DNA of 64,000 nt, from assembly GCF_027111295.1 (NCBI RefSeq), contig NZ_CP114287.1, forward strand, positions 1,364,001-1,428,000. The letters run 5' to 3'. Shown piece after piece: positions 10,016 to 18,938 of this stretch (position 1 is the stretch's first letter; each line of letters begins with the position of its first letter). This DNA is from Flavobacterium gelatinilyticum (lineage in GTDB: Bacteria; Bacteroidota; Bacteroidia; Flavobacteriales; Flavobacteriaceae). Below the pieces are notes generated by a model. The model ran no database searches. It was not told the origin of the DNA and worked only from the letters and a program-made list of their open reading frames with translations. The position numbers were made by a program, and so were the translations under genes.

Positions 10016-10058
10016 CCAACAAAAATTTAATTTTCTACCTTAAAAAATAAGCCGGAAG

Positions 10059-10484
10059 TCAGCTCATAAATATCGCTAGGAGTGTTAGAATACCGATTAT
10101 CAGGCATAATGGCGCAAAATATCGGGTATCATTTTGTCCGAATCTGGTATTTTTTATTTTTTTGAAAAAACCGAGATATTTGAAATCTCCAATGGATCTT
10201 ATGATAAATAGTACCATTAAAATCCAAAGACCATACTTATCAATCCAAAAAGGCAGTACAGCAGAAACGATTTTAACTTTTATCAAATAAAAAATACCAA
10301 AGCCAGACAAAACAATGGCAACAATCAATGTAGCAGTAATTCCGGGATTTCTTGGCGGGGTTTTATCATCAGGAGTTGGATAAACACCTTCTGTTCCCCA
10401 TTTTCCTCCAAAAGCCCAGTAAAAATGAACTAATGAGAGAAAAAGAAATACTAAAAACAATACTGCTGCAATGATTTTTGCCAT
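10059..10484 (-). CDS. DUF3995 membrane protein
   Basis: 141 aa with four predicted membrane helices: an N-terminal VLFLVFLFLSLVHFYWAFGG helix, then two in the middle and one at the C-terminus (LCLIIGILTLLAIF). The HFYWAFGGKWG segment followed by an exposed Pro/Asp-rich loop is characteristic of DUF3995. Function is unknown. It begins 24 nt after ackA and could be read through from the pta-ackA operon, but I see no functional link to acetate metabolism. Confidence 0.75.
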   Translation of the reverse strand: MAKIIAAVLFLVFLFLSLVHFYWAFGGKWGTEGVYPTPDDKTPPRNPGITATLIVAIVLSGFGIFYLIKVKIVSAVLPFWIDKYGLWILMVLFIIRSIGDFKYLGFFKKIKNTRFGQNDTRYFAPLCLIIGILTLLAIFMS

Positions 10485-10508
10485 TGTTTGAAATCTATTT
10501 TAGAAATT

Positions 10509-11693
10509 TTACTCTTCTAATAAATGATAAACCTGATTTGCAATTTCGAACTCTTCGTCTGTTGGTACAACCAAAATTTTCACGATCGAATTTGCTGAGT
10601 TGATTTCTCTTAATTCTTTTGAACGGATCTGATTTTTTTCTTTATCGATTTCAATTCCGAAATAATCCATATCTGTACAAATCAGATTACGCATGAAAGC
10701 AGAATTTTCTCCAATTCCTGCTGTAAATACAATAGCTTCTAATCCGTTTAAAGCAGCTGCATAAGCACCAATTGTTTTTCTGATTCGGTAAGCATTCATC
10801 AATAATGCCAGTTCGCATTCTTTATTTCCCTGATGCGCTTTTGACTCAATATCACGTAAATCGCTGTAACCCGTCAGACCTAACATACCACTCTGTTTCA
10901 GCAAAATAGAATTCACCTCATCTGCTGTATAACCAAGGCTTTTTATCATATAAAAAATAACCGACTGATCGATATCACCGGCGCGGGTTCCCATAATTAA
11001 ACCATTTGCAGGAGAGAATCCCATTGTGGTGTCGATACTTTTTCCGTCTTTAATAGCAGCCATACTGCAGCCATTTCCTAAGTGGATTGTAATTATTTTT
11101 GATTTTTTTTCTAAATAATTAATAGCCTTTTTTGAAACGTATTTGTGGCTTGTTCCATGAAATCCATATACACGAACTTTGTGTTCTGTTAAAAGGAAAT
11201 TTGGAATCGCATATTTGTGTGCTTCAACAGGAACTGTCTGATGAAAAGCGGTGTCAAAAACAGCAACTTGTTTTGCTGAAGCGAAAATTTCTTCGGCAAC
11301 ATTTATCCCTACAAGGTGCGCCGGATTGTGAAGCGGTGCTAATTCTGAAAGTTCTTTAATTTTTTCTTTAACTTCCTCTGTAATAATGGTTGTGTTAGAA
11401 AAATAACTTCCTCCGTGAACTACTCTGTGACCAACTGCAGCAATCTCAGATGTTGTTTTAATTACCCCTGTTTGAGGATCTAAAAGCAAATCGGCTACTT
11501 TTTGCAGACCTACTTTGTGAGAAGGAATCGGCAGGATTTCTTCATACGAATTTGAAGCCGTTTTAAAGGTAATATTTGATGTATCTAAACCAATTCTGTC
11601 AATCATACCTGTGCAGATTACTTCATTTGCCGGCATAACCATTAATTGGTATTTAATTGAGGAACTTCCTGAATTTATAATTAATATTTTCAT
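10509..11693 (-). CDS. ackA: Acetate kinase
   Basis: 394 aa, the normal family length. Converts acetyl phosphate and ADP to acetate and ATP in the cytoplasm. Visible ASKHA-fold signatures are the N-terminal KILIINSGSSSIKY, the substrate region GHRVVHGG, VFDTAFHQT carrying the catalytic Asp, HLGNGCSM for phosphate binding, and FTAGIGENS near the C-terminus. It lies downstream of pta on the same strand, 95 nt away, so the two probably form the usual Pta-AckA pathway for overflow acetate or acetate activation. No anomaly is seen. Confidence 0.97.
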   Translation of the reverse strand: MKILIINSGSSSIKYQLMVMPANEVICTGMIDRIGLDTSNITFKTASNSYEEILPIPSHKVGLQKVADLLLDPQTGVIKTTSEIAAVGHRVVHGGSYFSNTTIITEEVKEKIKELSELAPLHNPAHLVGINVAEEIFASAKQVAVFDTAFHQTVPVEAHKYAIPNFLLTEHKVRVYGFHGTSHKYVSKKAINYLEKKSKIITIHLGNGCSMAAIKDGKSIDTTMGFSPANGLIMGTRAGDIDQSVIFYMIKSLGYTADEVNSILLKQSGMLGLTGYSDLRDIESKAHQGNKECELALLMNAYRIRKTIGAYAAALNGLEAIVFTAGIGENSAFMRNLICTDMDYFGIEIDKEKNQIRSKELREINSANSIVKILVVPTDEEFEIANQVYHLLEE

Positions 11694-11788
11694 TTTTTTA
11701 GTTGCTAAGTCTCTAAGTTACTGCGTTTTTTTACCAGAACTCAAAGTTATCTCTTTTTAAATTTTTAATTCTTAATTTTTACCTGAAT

Positions 11789-13882
11789 TTACATGCCCTG
11801 GGCCTGAATAGCTGTAATTACTACGGTATTGATAATATCGTCTACAGTACAGCCGCGGCTTAAGTCGTTTACCGGTTTGTTTAAGCCTTGTAACATTGGT
11901 CCGATTGCCAAAGCTCCGGTTTCTCTCTGAACGGCTTTATAAGTATTGTTTCCTGTATTTAAATCAGGGAAAACCAAAACGCTTGCCTGTCCTGCCACTT
12001 CTGAATTTGGCATTTTACTTTTTCCAACCGCACGATCGACTGCCGCATCGTATTGAATTGGTCCTTCGATTTTTAAATCCGGACGTTTTTGTTTTACGAT
12101 TTCCGTTGCTGTTCTTACTTTATCTACTTCATCTCCTTTTCCTGATGATCCTGAAGAATATGAAAGCATGGCAATTTTTGGTTCAATTCCGAAAGCTAAG
12201 CTGGATTCTGCCGATGAAATTGCGATTTCTGCCAATTGTTCTGCAGTTGGGTTTGGATTGATGGCACAATCTCCAAAAACAGAAACCCTGTCTTCTAGGC
12301 ACATGAAAAACACAGATGACACTACAGATGAATTTGGTTTTGTTTTAATGAATTGAAGTGCCGGTAAAATGGTATGCTGTGTAGTATGTGCTGCACCCGA
12401 AACCATTCCGTCAGCATGACCTTTGTAGACCATCATGGTTCCAAAATACGATACATCTTCCATTAAATCCCTTGCCATTGTAATACTCACATTTTTAGCT
12501 TTTCTAAGCTCGTAATATGTGTTAGCATAATCTTCATAAAGTTCAGATTCTTTTGGATTGATGATGCTTACTTTAGAGAAATCAAAAGCAATTCCAAGTT
12601 CTGTTACTTTATTTTCAATTTGTTTTTTATCTCCAATGATCGAAATATCCACAACATCCATTGCTAAAAGTCTTGAAGCTGCAATAATGATGCGGTCATC
12701 ATTTCCTTCCGGAAGAACGATATGTTTACGGTGCTGTCTGGCTCTTTTAACCATGTTATACTGAAACATTTTTGGCGTCATACCTTCTGCTTCAAAAGTG
12801 ATTAATCTTTCAGACAACGCGTCGTTATCAACGTATTTCTCAAAAGTATTGATCGATGTTTCTATTTTATGAATATTGTTGGCGTAAATCTCAGATTTAA
12901 TTTTACCAATTCTGTTGGTAATATTGTAAGTACCGCCGTCTACTGTAATAATTGGAACAACAGCAGAAAGCCCTTCAATAAGTTTTAAGATGCTTTCTTC
13001 CGGAAAAATATTCCCTGTCAGGATAATACCTGAAATTGCAGGATAATTTGCCGATTCATTAGCCTGTAATGCGCCTAAAATAATATCTGAACGATCACCC
13101 GGAGTTATTACAAGGGCATTATCGTGTAAATGAACCAGATAGTTATGAAGCTGCATTGCTCCAACGCTGTAATGACCGATTTCATTATTAAGATAGTTTT
13201 CTCCAAATAAAACCTTAGCATCCAGTTCGTTTACAATTTCCTGCATGGTTGGATTGTTCAGACTTGAAATAAGCGGAATCGTATTTATCAGCACATTTGA
13301 CGGTAAACTTTTCTGAAGGCTTTTCGTAACCAGCTCGATATTTTCCGGCTGCACTTTATTGGCAAATACAGATAAAACCTCAACCTCTTTTACTTTGAAG
13401 GAATCATAAACCAGGTACAAACTGTCTACTAATTCTTCTAGTGTTTTACCAACTCCTGAACCAATAATAATGGTTGGGATTCCAAGGTTTTTAGCAATTA
13501 AAACGTTCAAATCTAATTCGATTGAAGTTCCTTCTCCGGTAAAACTTGTCCCTTCTACCAAAACAAAATCAAAACGTTCCTCGAGTTTTTTATACTTTTC
13601 GATGATCAGATCCAGAACTTCTCCTATTTTTCCTTTGTTCTTTTTCTTTATCAGTTTACTCTTGGTTATGGCAAAAGCATCTTCAAACTTAATATCAAGG
13701 TTAAAATGCGACAAAACTGTCTCGATGTGATTGTCCAGTTCACCATCGACAAAATCTTCGACTATAGGCCTAAAATAGCCCACTTTAGCTGTTTTACCAA
13801 TTAAGATGCTCATTAGTCCGAGCGTAATAATCGATTTACCACTATTTTGATCACTTGTGGCAATATATATTGCTTTACTCAT
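11789..13882 (-). CDS. pta: Phosphate acetyltransferase, long form with N-terminal P-loop domain
   Basis: 697 aa. Makes acetyl phosphate from acetyl-CoA and phosphate. It is the long, three-part form: a dethiobiotin-synthetase-like AAA_26 domain (1 to about 220, P-loop SDQNSGKS at 10-17), a DRTGG domain (about 220-330), and the catalytic PTA_PTB domain from about 370 (KHIVLPEGNDDRI, MVSGAAHTT, SYSSGSSGKG, GPIQYDAAVD). The N-terminal parts regulate activity in long-form enzymes such as that of E. coli. It is first in the operon with ackA. The P-loop is intact here. Confidence 0.97.
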   Translation of the reverse strand: MSKAIYIATSDQNSGKSIITLGLMSILIGKTAKVGYFRPIVEDFVDGELDNHIETVLSHFNLDIKFEDAFAITKSKLIKKKNKGKIGEVLDLIIEKYKKLEERFDFVLVEGTSFTGEGTSIELDLNVLIAKNLGIPTIIIGSGVGKTLEELVDSLYLVYDSFKVKEVEVLSVFANKVQPENIELVTKSLQKSLPSNVLINTIPLISSLNNPTMQEIVNELDAKVLFGENYLNNEIGHYSVGAMQLHNYLVHLHDNALVITPGDRSDIILGALQANESANYPAISGIILTGNIFPEESILKLIEGLSAVVPIITVDGGTYNITNRIGKIKSEIYANNIHKIETSINTFEKYVDNDALSERLITFEAEGMTPKMFQYNMVKRARQHRKHIVLPEGNDDRIIIAASRLLAMDVVDISIIGDKKQIENKVTELGIAFDFSKVSIINPKESELYEDYANTYYELRKAKNVSITMARDLMEDVSYFGTMMVYKGHADGMVSGAAHTTQHTILPALQFIKTKPNSSVVSSVFFMCLEDRVSVFGDCAINPNPTAEQLAEIAISSAESSLAFGIEPKIAMLSYSSGSSGKGDEVDKVRTATEIVKQKRPDLKIEGPIQYDAAVDRAVGKSKMPNSEVAGQASVLVFPDLNTGNNTYKAVQRETGALAIGPMLQGLNKPVNDLSRGCTVDDIINTVVITAIQAQGM

Positions 13883-13907
13883 AATTATTTATATTTATTC
13901 TAAATAA

Positions 13908-13915
13908 CAAATTTA
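13908..13915 (-). promoter_or_regulatory. -7 box TAAATTTG for pta
   Basis: It fits TANNTTTG and lies 25 nt upstream of the pta ATG at 13882. No upstream TTG at the usual 17-23 nt spacing could be found, so this is a tentative call. Confidence 0.33.
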
Positions 13916-13949
13916 TACAAAATCAAATTTTCCTTTTTAAAAACAAACG

Positions 13950-15023
13950 TTAAAACCAACGCCGTTTCTTGAAATAAATGATTAGGGCTATTACTAGCAG
14001 AAACATGCTTCCGAGAACAATAAAATACCCATTTTCTGTTTTAAGTTCCGGCATGTTTTCAAAATTCATTCCGTAAACTCCCACGATAAAAGTAAGCGGA
14101 ATAAATATGGCTGATATAATGGTCAGCGTTTTCATGATTTCGTTCATTTTCCGGCTTTGTTCCGAAAAATAAAAATTAGAAGCACTTTCTAAAGCACTCA
14201 TATCTGATTCTATCTGCTCTAAAAGCTCCAGACTTTTTTGATGCAGTCTGATAAAGAAATTAAATGTTTCTTTCTGGATTAAGCCATTATCGTCATCATC
14301 ATCTTTCTTTGTTTTCAAATAATACAATGAATCCCGTAAGGGTATAATTGATCGTTTTAAAAAGCTTAAATTGTCCCGATGGTTTTCAATTTTTTCGAGG
14401 ATAACCGGCTTTGCTTCTTTCTTGGTCAAATTGATTAATTCTTCAATTTTATCCTCTTCATCTTCAAGGGTGATATAGAAGTTTTCCATCACGGCATCAA
14501 GAAGCAGATACAAAAGATAATCTACTTTTTTTGTCCGTACAATACCGGCATGAGTACGCAGGCGTTCGCGGATATGGGCAAAGAAATCGCTTCGTTTTTC
14601 CTGAAATGAAATTAAAATTCCATCCTTTAAAATAAAACTTAATTGTTCTGCACTAATGCTGTCTGAGTATTCAGAAGGAAGAAGCGATTTTATATTAAAG
14701 AACAAAACATCCTGCTGTTCTTCTAATTTTGTTCTCTTGGTGGTGTTTAAAATATCGGCAAGCAGAAAGTCATCCAGTTTAAAATGTGCTCCGATTGTCT
14801 TAATGAGATTAATATCATTTAGCCCGTGGATATTGAGCCAGTTGTTCTTTGTGTAGTCAAAACAAGAGTTTAAAGCTGTAACCGAAAACTTTTCATATTC
14901 AACAACATCAGGGTCATTATATACGAAAAGCTGCATCTCTGTTTCATGCTCTTTATGTGATCCTGTGTACTCTAAAGTGACGTGTTGAAGCTTGCGTCCT
15001 TTCTTGTATTTGATCTTTCTCAT
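13950..15023 (-). CDS. corA: CorA-type Mg2+/Co2+ transporter
   Basis: 357 aa. A large cytoplasmic N-terminal domain rich in charged helices (about 1-290) is followed by two membrane helices at the C-terminus. The family signature GMN (318-320, in YGMNFENMPEL) closes the first helix and forms the selectivity filter; the second helix is FIVLGSMFLLVIALIIYF and ends in KKRRWF, the usual basic tail facing the cytoplasm. It works as a homopentamer in the inner membrane for divalent cation uptake. It stands alone, transcribed toward pta. Cobalt versus magnesium preference cannot be told. Confidence 0.95.
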   Translation of the reverse strand: MRKIKYKKGRKLQHVTLEYTGSHKEHETEMQLFVYNDPDVVEYEKFSVTALNSCFDYTKNNWLNIHGLNDINLIKTIGAHFKLDDFLLADILNTTKRTKLEEQQDVLFFNIKSLLPSEYSDSISAEQLSFILKDGILISFQEKRSDFFAHIRERLRTHAGIVRTKKVDYLLYLLLDAVMENFYITLEDEEDKIEELINLTKKEAKPVILEKIENHRDNLSFLKRSIIPLRDSLYYLKTKKDDDDDNGLIQKETFNFFIRLHQKSLELLEQIESDMSALESASNFYFSEQSRKMNEIMKTLTIISAIFIPLTFIVGVYGMNFENMPELKTENGYFIVLGSMFLLVIALIIYFKKRRWF

Positions 15024-15198
15024 TCAGTTTTTTTTACAATAGTAATATTACGAAAAAGAATTCGAACAGGAAATGACAATTATCAGTTTGTGAAATTCGT
15101 TAGCAGACCTATCACAAAGCTTTTACAGCAGTTTATAAAATAAAAAAATGCCAGCTTAAAAAAACTGACATTTTATAAAATATATAATTCAAATTTTA

Positions 15199-15768
15199 TT
15201 ACTGTGCATAAACAGTATAAGATAAATTCGTAAACACGCCGTTTTTAACCTCAATTACTTCTGGTGTTACGACTTTACTTTGCAGCACTCCTACTTTTAC
15301 AGTTTTAAAACTAAAAGTACCTGAAACTGTTTTTTTATCAGGATCCATAGCTGTAATAGTTATTTTTCCAGACACTGGCTGATGTTCTGTATAGGTATTT
15401 CCATCAATTAAATAGCTGTTTATAAATAAGGCATTGCTTGCAAGTGATTCATCTTCATCGGTATTTTCATTATCATCATAGAAATTGTAATCTTTTAACG
15501 GCATTGCATTAGCAGTTGTAGTTTCATTTTCACATGCCAGCATAAACATTTGAGAATCATCCTGAATATTGATATCAAAACGTTGTCCCATTCCAGGAAT
15601 TTTAATCAAAGTAACGCTGTTTATTTTTGTTGGTTTCCATTCCGCACCATTTACAACGGCCGTTACAGAATTGTTGTTTTCAATGCCTTTATCATCATTA
15701 TCATCACTGCTGCAGGCGCTGAATAAAATGGTTAAAGCGATAAATCCAAGACTTACGATCTTTTTCAT
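15199..15768 (-). CDS. Lipoprotein, DUF6252-like
   Basis: 189 aa. The lipoprotein signal ends at a Cys in LFSACSSDDNDD; the acidic run after the Cys resembles the flavobacterial surface-export signal for lipoproteins. The body starts with a VTAVVNGAEWKPT motif and ends with a GKITITAMD...VSGTFSF strand pair, a pattern seen in DUF6252 and related small beta-sandwich lipoproteins of Flavobacteriia. No enzyme motif is visible and the function is unknown. It is a single gene between corA and dnaK. Confidence 0.65.
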   Translation of the reverse strand: MKKIVSLGFIALTILFSACSSDDNDDKGIENNNSVTAVVNGAEWKPTKINSVTLIKIPGMGQRFDINIQDDSQMFMLACENETTTANAMPLKDYNFYDDNENTDEDESLASNALFINSYLIDGNTYTEHQPVSGKITITAMDPDKKTVSGTFSFKTVKVGVLQSKVVTPEVIEVKNGVFTNLSYTVYAQ

Positions 15769-15905
15769 ATTGTTTTTTTGTTTTTGGGTTATTTAGGCCC
15801 AAAACTAATTTAAAATCAAACAACAATATTGAGGAAAACCACATTCTGCAGATTTTTTTTAAAATTTTTCTAATTAAATTGATTTACAAACTCATATGAA
15901 CAAAA

Positions 15906-15931
15906 AAACCGAGCCATTTCTGACCCGGTTT
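15906..15931 (-). terminator. Terminator after dnaK
   Basis: Read on the minus strand, a 10-bp stem (with two G-U pairs) and 6-nt loop is followed by a run of seven T. It lies about 47 nt after the dnaK stop codon. Confidence 0.65.
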
Positions 15932-15945
15932 ATATTCAAGTGCAA

Positions 15946-15965
15946 AGACGCACATCAGTGCGTCT
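15946..15965. repeat. GACGCAC palindrome
   Basis: AGACGCAC and GTGCGTCT form a perfect 8-bp stem with loop ATCA, between the dnaK stop and its terminator. Palindromes of the type AGACGCAC...GTGCGTCT recur between genes in many Bacteroidota and look like small mobile palindromes; only one copy is seen in this window. Confidence 0.5.
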
Positions 15966-15977
15966 CTACGGAGTAAA

Positions 15978-17861
15978 TTATTTTACCTCTTCGAATTCAA
16001 CGTCTTCAACATTGTCTCCAGAAGACTGCTCTTGTTGTGGAGCAGCTTGCTGGCCTTCACCACCTTGAGCGTACATTGCTTCTGTAGCTGTTTTCCAAGC
16101 TGCATTTACATTGTCTAATCCTTTTTGGATTGCGTCAAGATCTTGAGATTGGTGAGCCATTCTCAATTCAGTTAAAGCGTATTCGATAGCTGTTTTTTGA
16201 TCGTCTGTCAATTTATCTCCTAACTCTTTCAATTGAGATTCAGTTTGGAAGATAGTACTATCAGCTTCGTTCAATTTCTCAGCTCTTTCTTTTGCGATTC
16301 TGTCAGCATCAGCATTAGCTTCAGCATCTTTTTTCATTTTTTCGATTTCTTCAGCTGTTAATCCAGAAGAAGCTTCGATACGGATATCGTGAGATTTTCC
16401 TGTTCCTTTATCAGTTGCAGAAACTTTGATGATACCATTAGCATCGATATCGAAAGTTACTTCGATTTGAGGAACTCCTCTTGGTGCTGGCGGGATACCA
16501 TCTAAGTGGAAACGACCAATAGTTTTGTTATCTGCAGCCATTGCTCTTTCTCCTTGTAATACGTGGATTTCAACAGATGGTTGAGAATCTGCAGCAGTAG
16601 AGAATACTTGAGATTTTTTAGTTGGGATAGTTGTGTTAGACTCGATTAATTTAGTCAATACACCACCCATAGTTTCGATACCTAAAGAAAGAGGTGTTAC
16701 GTCAAGTAACAATACATCTTTTACATCTCCAGATAAAACTCCACCTTGAATAGCAGCTCCAATAGCCACAACCTCATCAGGGTTAACACCTTTAGAAGCT
16801 TTTTTACCGAAGAATTTTTCAACTTCGTCAGCGATTCTTGGCATACGAGTAGAACCTCCTACAAGGATTACTTCGTCGATATCAGATGTAGATAAACCTG
16901 CATCTTTTAATGCTTTAGCAACTGGCTCCATAGAACGTTTTACTAATGCATCAGATAATTGCTCAAATTTAGCTCTGGATAATTTTTTCACTAAGTGTTT
17001 TGGTCCAGAAGCAGTAGCCGTTACGTATGGTAAGTTGATCTCTGTTTCAGCAGAAGATGATAATTCAATCTTAGCTTTCTCAGCAGCTTCTTTCAAACGC
17101 TGTAATGACATTGGGTCTAAACGTAAATCAATTCCTTCTTCAGATTTGAATTCGTCAGCTAACCAGTCAATAATAACCTGGTCAAAATCATCACCACCTA
17201 AGTGAGTATCACCATTTGTAGACAATACTTCAAATACACCGTCTCCTAATTCAAGAACAGAGATATCAAAAGTACCTCCACCTAAATCGTAAACAGCAAT
17301 TTTTTGATCATTTCCTTTTTTATCTAATCCGTAAGCAAGTGCAGCAGCAGTTGGCTCGTTGATGATACGCATAACTTTAAGACCAGCGATTTCACCAGCT
17401 TCTTTTGTAGCCTGACGCTGCGCATCGTTAAAGTAAGCAGGAACTGTAATAACTGCCTCAGTTACTGTTTGACCTAAATAGTCTTCAGCAGTTTTTTTCA
17501 TTTTTTGAAGTGTCATTGCAGACAACTCCTGAGCAGTGTATAAACGACCGTCAATATCCACACGCGGTGTATTGTTGTCACCTTTTACAACACTGTAAGG
17601 AACTCTTTTTGCCTCTTCTTGAGTTTCAGCAAAAGTGTGTCCCATAAAACGTTTAATAGAAGCAATCGTTTTTGTAGGATTCGTTACTGCTTGTCTTTTT
17701 GCAGGATCACCTACTTTAATTTCTCCACCTTCAACAAAAGCGATAATAGAAGGAGTAGTTCTTTTTCCTTCTGCATTAGGGATAACAACTGCTTCGTTAC
17801 CTTCCATTACAGAAACACAAGAGTTCGTCGTACCTAAGTCAATTCCGATTATTTTACCCAT
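15978..17861 (-). CDS. dnaK: Molecular chaperone DnaK (Hsp70)
   Basis: 627 aa, full length. The nucleotide-binding domain (1 to about 385) shows [39 protein letters not shown] and [11 protein letters not shown] linker with the conserved [19 protein letters not shown] leads to the peptide-binding domain (about 390-505) and an alpha-helical lid; the Gln-rich C-terminus ends in EDVEFEEVK, the usual DnaK tail. ATP-driven folding chaperone in the cytoplasm, working with DnaJ and GrpE, which are not in this window. The 330-nt region before it holds repeated TGACA words and a palindrome that may mediate stress control. Confidence 0.99.
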   Translation of the reverse strand: MGKIIGIDLGTTNSCVSVMEGNEAVVIPNAEGKRTTPSIIAFVEGGEIKVGDPAKRQAVTNPTKTIASIKRFMGHTFAETQEEAKRVPYSVVKGDNNTPRVDIDGRLYTAQELSAMTLQKMKKTAEDYLGQTVTEAVITVPAYFNDAQRQATKEAGEIAGLKVMRIINEPTAAALAYGLDKKGNDQKIAVYDLGGGTFDISVLELGDGVFEVLSTNGDTHLGGDDFDQVIIDWLADEFKSEEGIDLRLDPMSLQRLKEAAEKAKIELSSSAETEINLPYVTATASGPKHLVKKLSRAKFEQLSDALVKRSMEPVAKALKDAGLSTSDIDEVILVGGSTRMPRIADEVEKFFGKKASKGVNPDEVVAIGAAIQGGVLSGDVKDVLLLDVTPLSLGIETMGGVLTKLIESNTTIPTKKSQVFSTAADSQPSVEIHVLQGERAMAADNKTIGRFHLDGIPPAPRGVPQIEVTFDIDANGIIKVSATDKGTGKSHDIRIEASSGLTAEEIEKMKKDAEANADADRIAKERAEKLNEADSTIFQTESQLKELGDKLTDDQKTAIEYALTELRMAHQSQDLDAIQKGLDNVNAAWKTATEAMYAQGGEGQQAAPQQEQSSGDNVEDVEFEEVK

Positions 17862-17903
17862 TTTTTATATATTTAATTTTTGATTTAAATTTTATAACTC
17901 AGG

Positions 17904-17927
17904 TGGCATAAGTCAATCATTATGCCA
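17904..17927. promoter_or_regulatory. Palindrome TGGCATAA-N8-TTATGCCA upstream of dnaK
   Basis: A perfect 8-bp inverted repeat with an 8-nt spacer, 43 nt upstream of the dnaK start codon. It could be a repressor operator or a 5' leader hairpin. It shares the TGGCA core with TTGGCACA at 17963 and ATGGCACA at 18015. No known factor can be named from sequence alone. Confidence 0.45.
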
Positions 17928-17948
17928 TTATAAAAAACTACAGTAATT

Positions 17949-18040
17949 TGTCAGTTTTGCTATTGGCACAGGAATAATCATCTGACAACATGACATTTTT
18001 CAATACTGACAGATATGGCACAACACTATATTTCATGTCA
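17949..18040. promoter_or_regulatory. TGACA/TGTCA motif cluster between dnaK and the divergent lipoprotein gene
   Basis: TGACA occurs at 17983, 17991 and 18007 (steps of 8 and 16 bp), and its complement TGTCA at 17949 and 18036. Two TGGCACA words lie among them. Five copies of a 5-mer in 92 bp with an 8-bp period suggest a multi-site operator, probably for heat-shock control of dnaK. The remainder of the 330-nt gap (18041-18191) is AT-rich with nothing I can name. Confidence 0.4.
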
Positions 18041-18191
18041 TTATTAATAATTGATTCTCTATTTGCTTATAAACTAATCAGGTTAATTAAATATAAAATT
18101 CTGCTGTTAAAAATCTAAATTTATTTCTAAAACGATTTTATTTTGCAAGAAATACAGTACATTTCGAAAATATTTTAAACTTCAAAATCAA

Positions 18192-18920
18192 ATGAATAAA
18201 ACAATTGCATTTACAATCTTGATTATACTATCTTTTTTAGTTCAATCCTGTAATAAGGAAACTAAAAACAATACAAAAAAAGTGGAGATTGTTGACAGCT
18301 TGCCACAACAAAAATTTGAAGAAACAAGTGACGAATTTGAAGAAAACACTACCGAAGAACCCAAGGTTACTTATCCTCAAACAGGAAATAAAATTGCAGA
18401 TTTCCTTCCTGATGTTTATGAAATTCAATACCAAGCTGAAGGAGATTTAAATAATGACAGTTTAGATGATATTGCCGTTGTTTTCAAGCACAAAAAAAGT
18501 AATGTCTTAAAAAGACCAATGTTAATTCTTTTACAAAACGAAGATCATTCCTATCGTTTAGATAAATTTTCGGACATAACAATTCCTGTAGAATATAATG
18601 ATCATGATTATAAACTTTATGATACAGAAAACATTAGTATTGAAAAAGGAGCATTACACATTAATCTATATGGAGGTGGTGCCAGTGGAACATTTTTAAG
18701 TACATTTAAGTATTTAGAAAATGATCTTATATTGTACAATATGGAAACTTATTTTGGTGGTGCTGGCAGCCGCTCAGCATCTTTATATGATTTTGAAAAA
18801 AGTGAAGTAAAAACAACTGAAACCAATACAATGGAAGAAAATGAACCAACAACATCTCATACATCTAAAATAAAAAGAAAACCTCATTTGTTTGAAAAAA
18901 CTTCAATCTCTGACTTTTAA
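18192..18920 (+). CDS. Lipoprotein of unknown function with VCBS/FG-GAP-like segment
   Basis: 242 aa. The lipoprotein signal ends at Cys20 (FLVQSC), followed by a charged, Glu-rich linker to about residue 60. The core contains GDLNNDSLDDIAVVFKH, the calcium-loop pattern of VCBS/FG-GAP repeats, and a glycine-rich hairpin YGGGASGTFLSTFKY. The C-terminal 40 residues are Thr/Glu/Lys-rich and probably disordered. Proteins of this kind are often annotated as hypothetical in Flavobacterium. It starts 18 nt before the antiporter gene, so they may share a transcript. No function can be assigned. Confidence 0.7.
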   Translation: MNKTIAFTILIILSFLVQSCNKETKNNTKKVEIVDSLPQQKFEETSDEFEENTTEEPKVTYPQTGNKIADFLPDVYEIQYQAEGDLNNDSLDDIAVVFKHKKSNVLKRPMLILLQNEDHSYRLDKFSDITIPVEYNDHDYKLYDTENISIEKGALHINLYGGGASGTFLSTFKYLENDLILYNMETYFGGAGSRSASLYDFEKSEVKTTETNTMEENEPTTSHTSKIKRKPHLFEKTSISDF

Positions 18921-18938
18921 AAATCAGCCTGCACAATA

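Noticed and set aside
17960..17975. Sigma54 promoter at TTGGCACAGG
   Set aside because: The -24-like TTGGCAC is present but the -12 GC at the fixed distance is missing.
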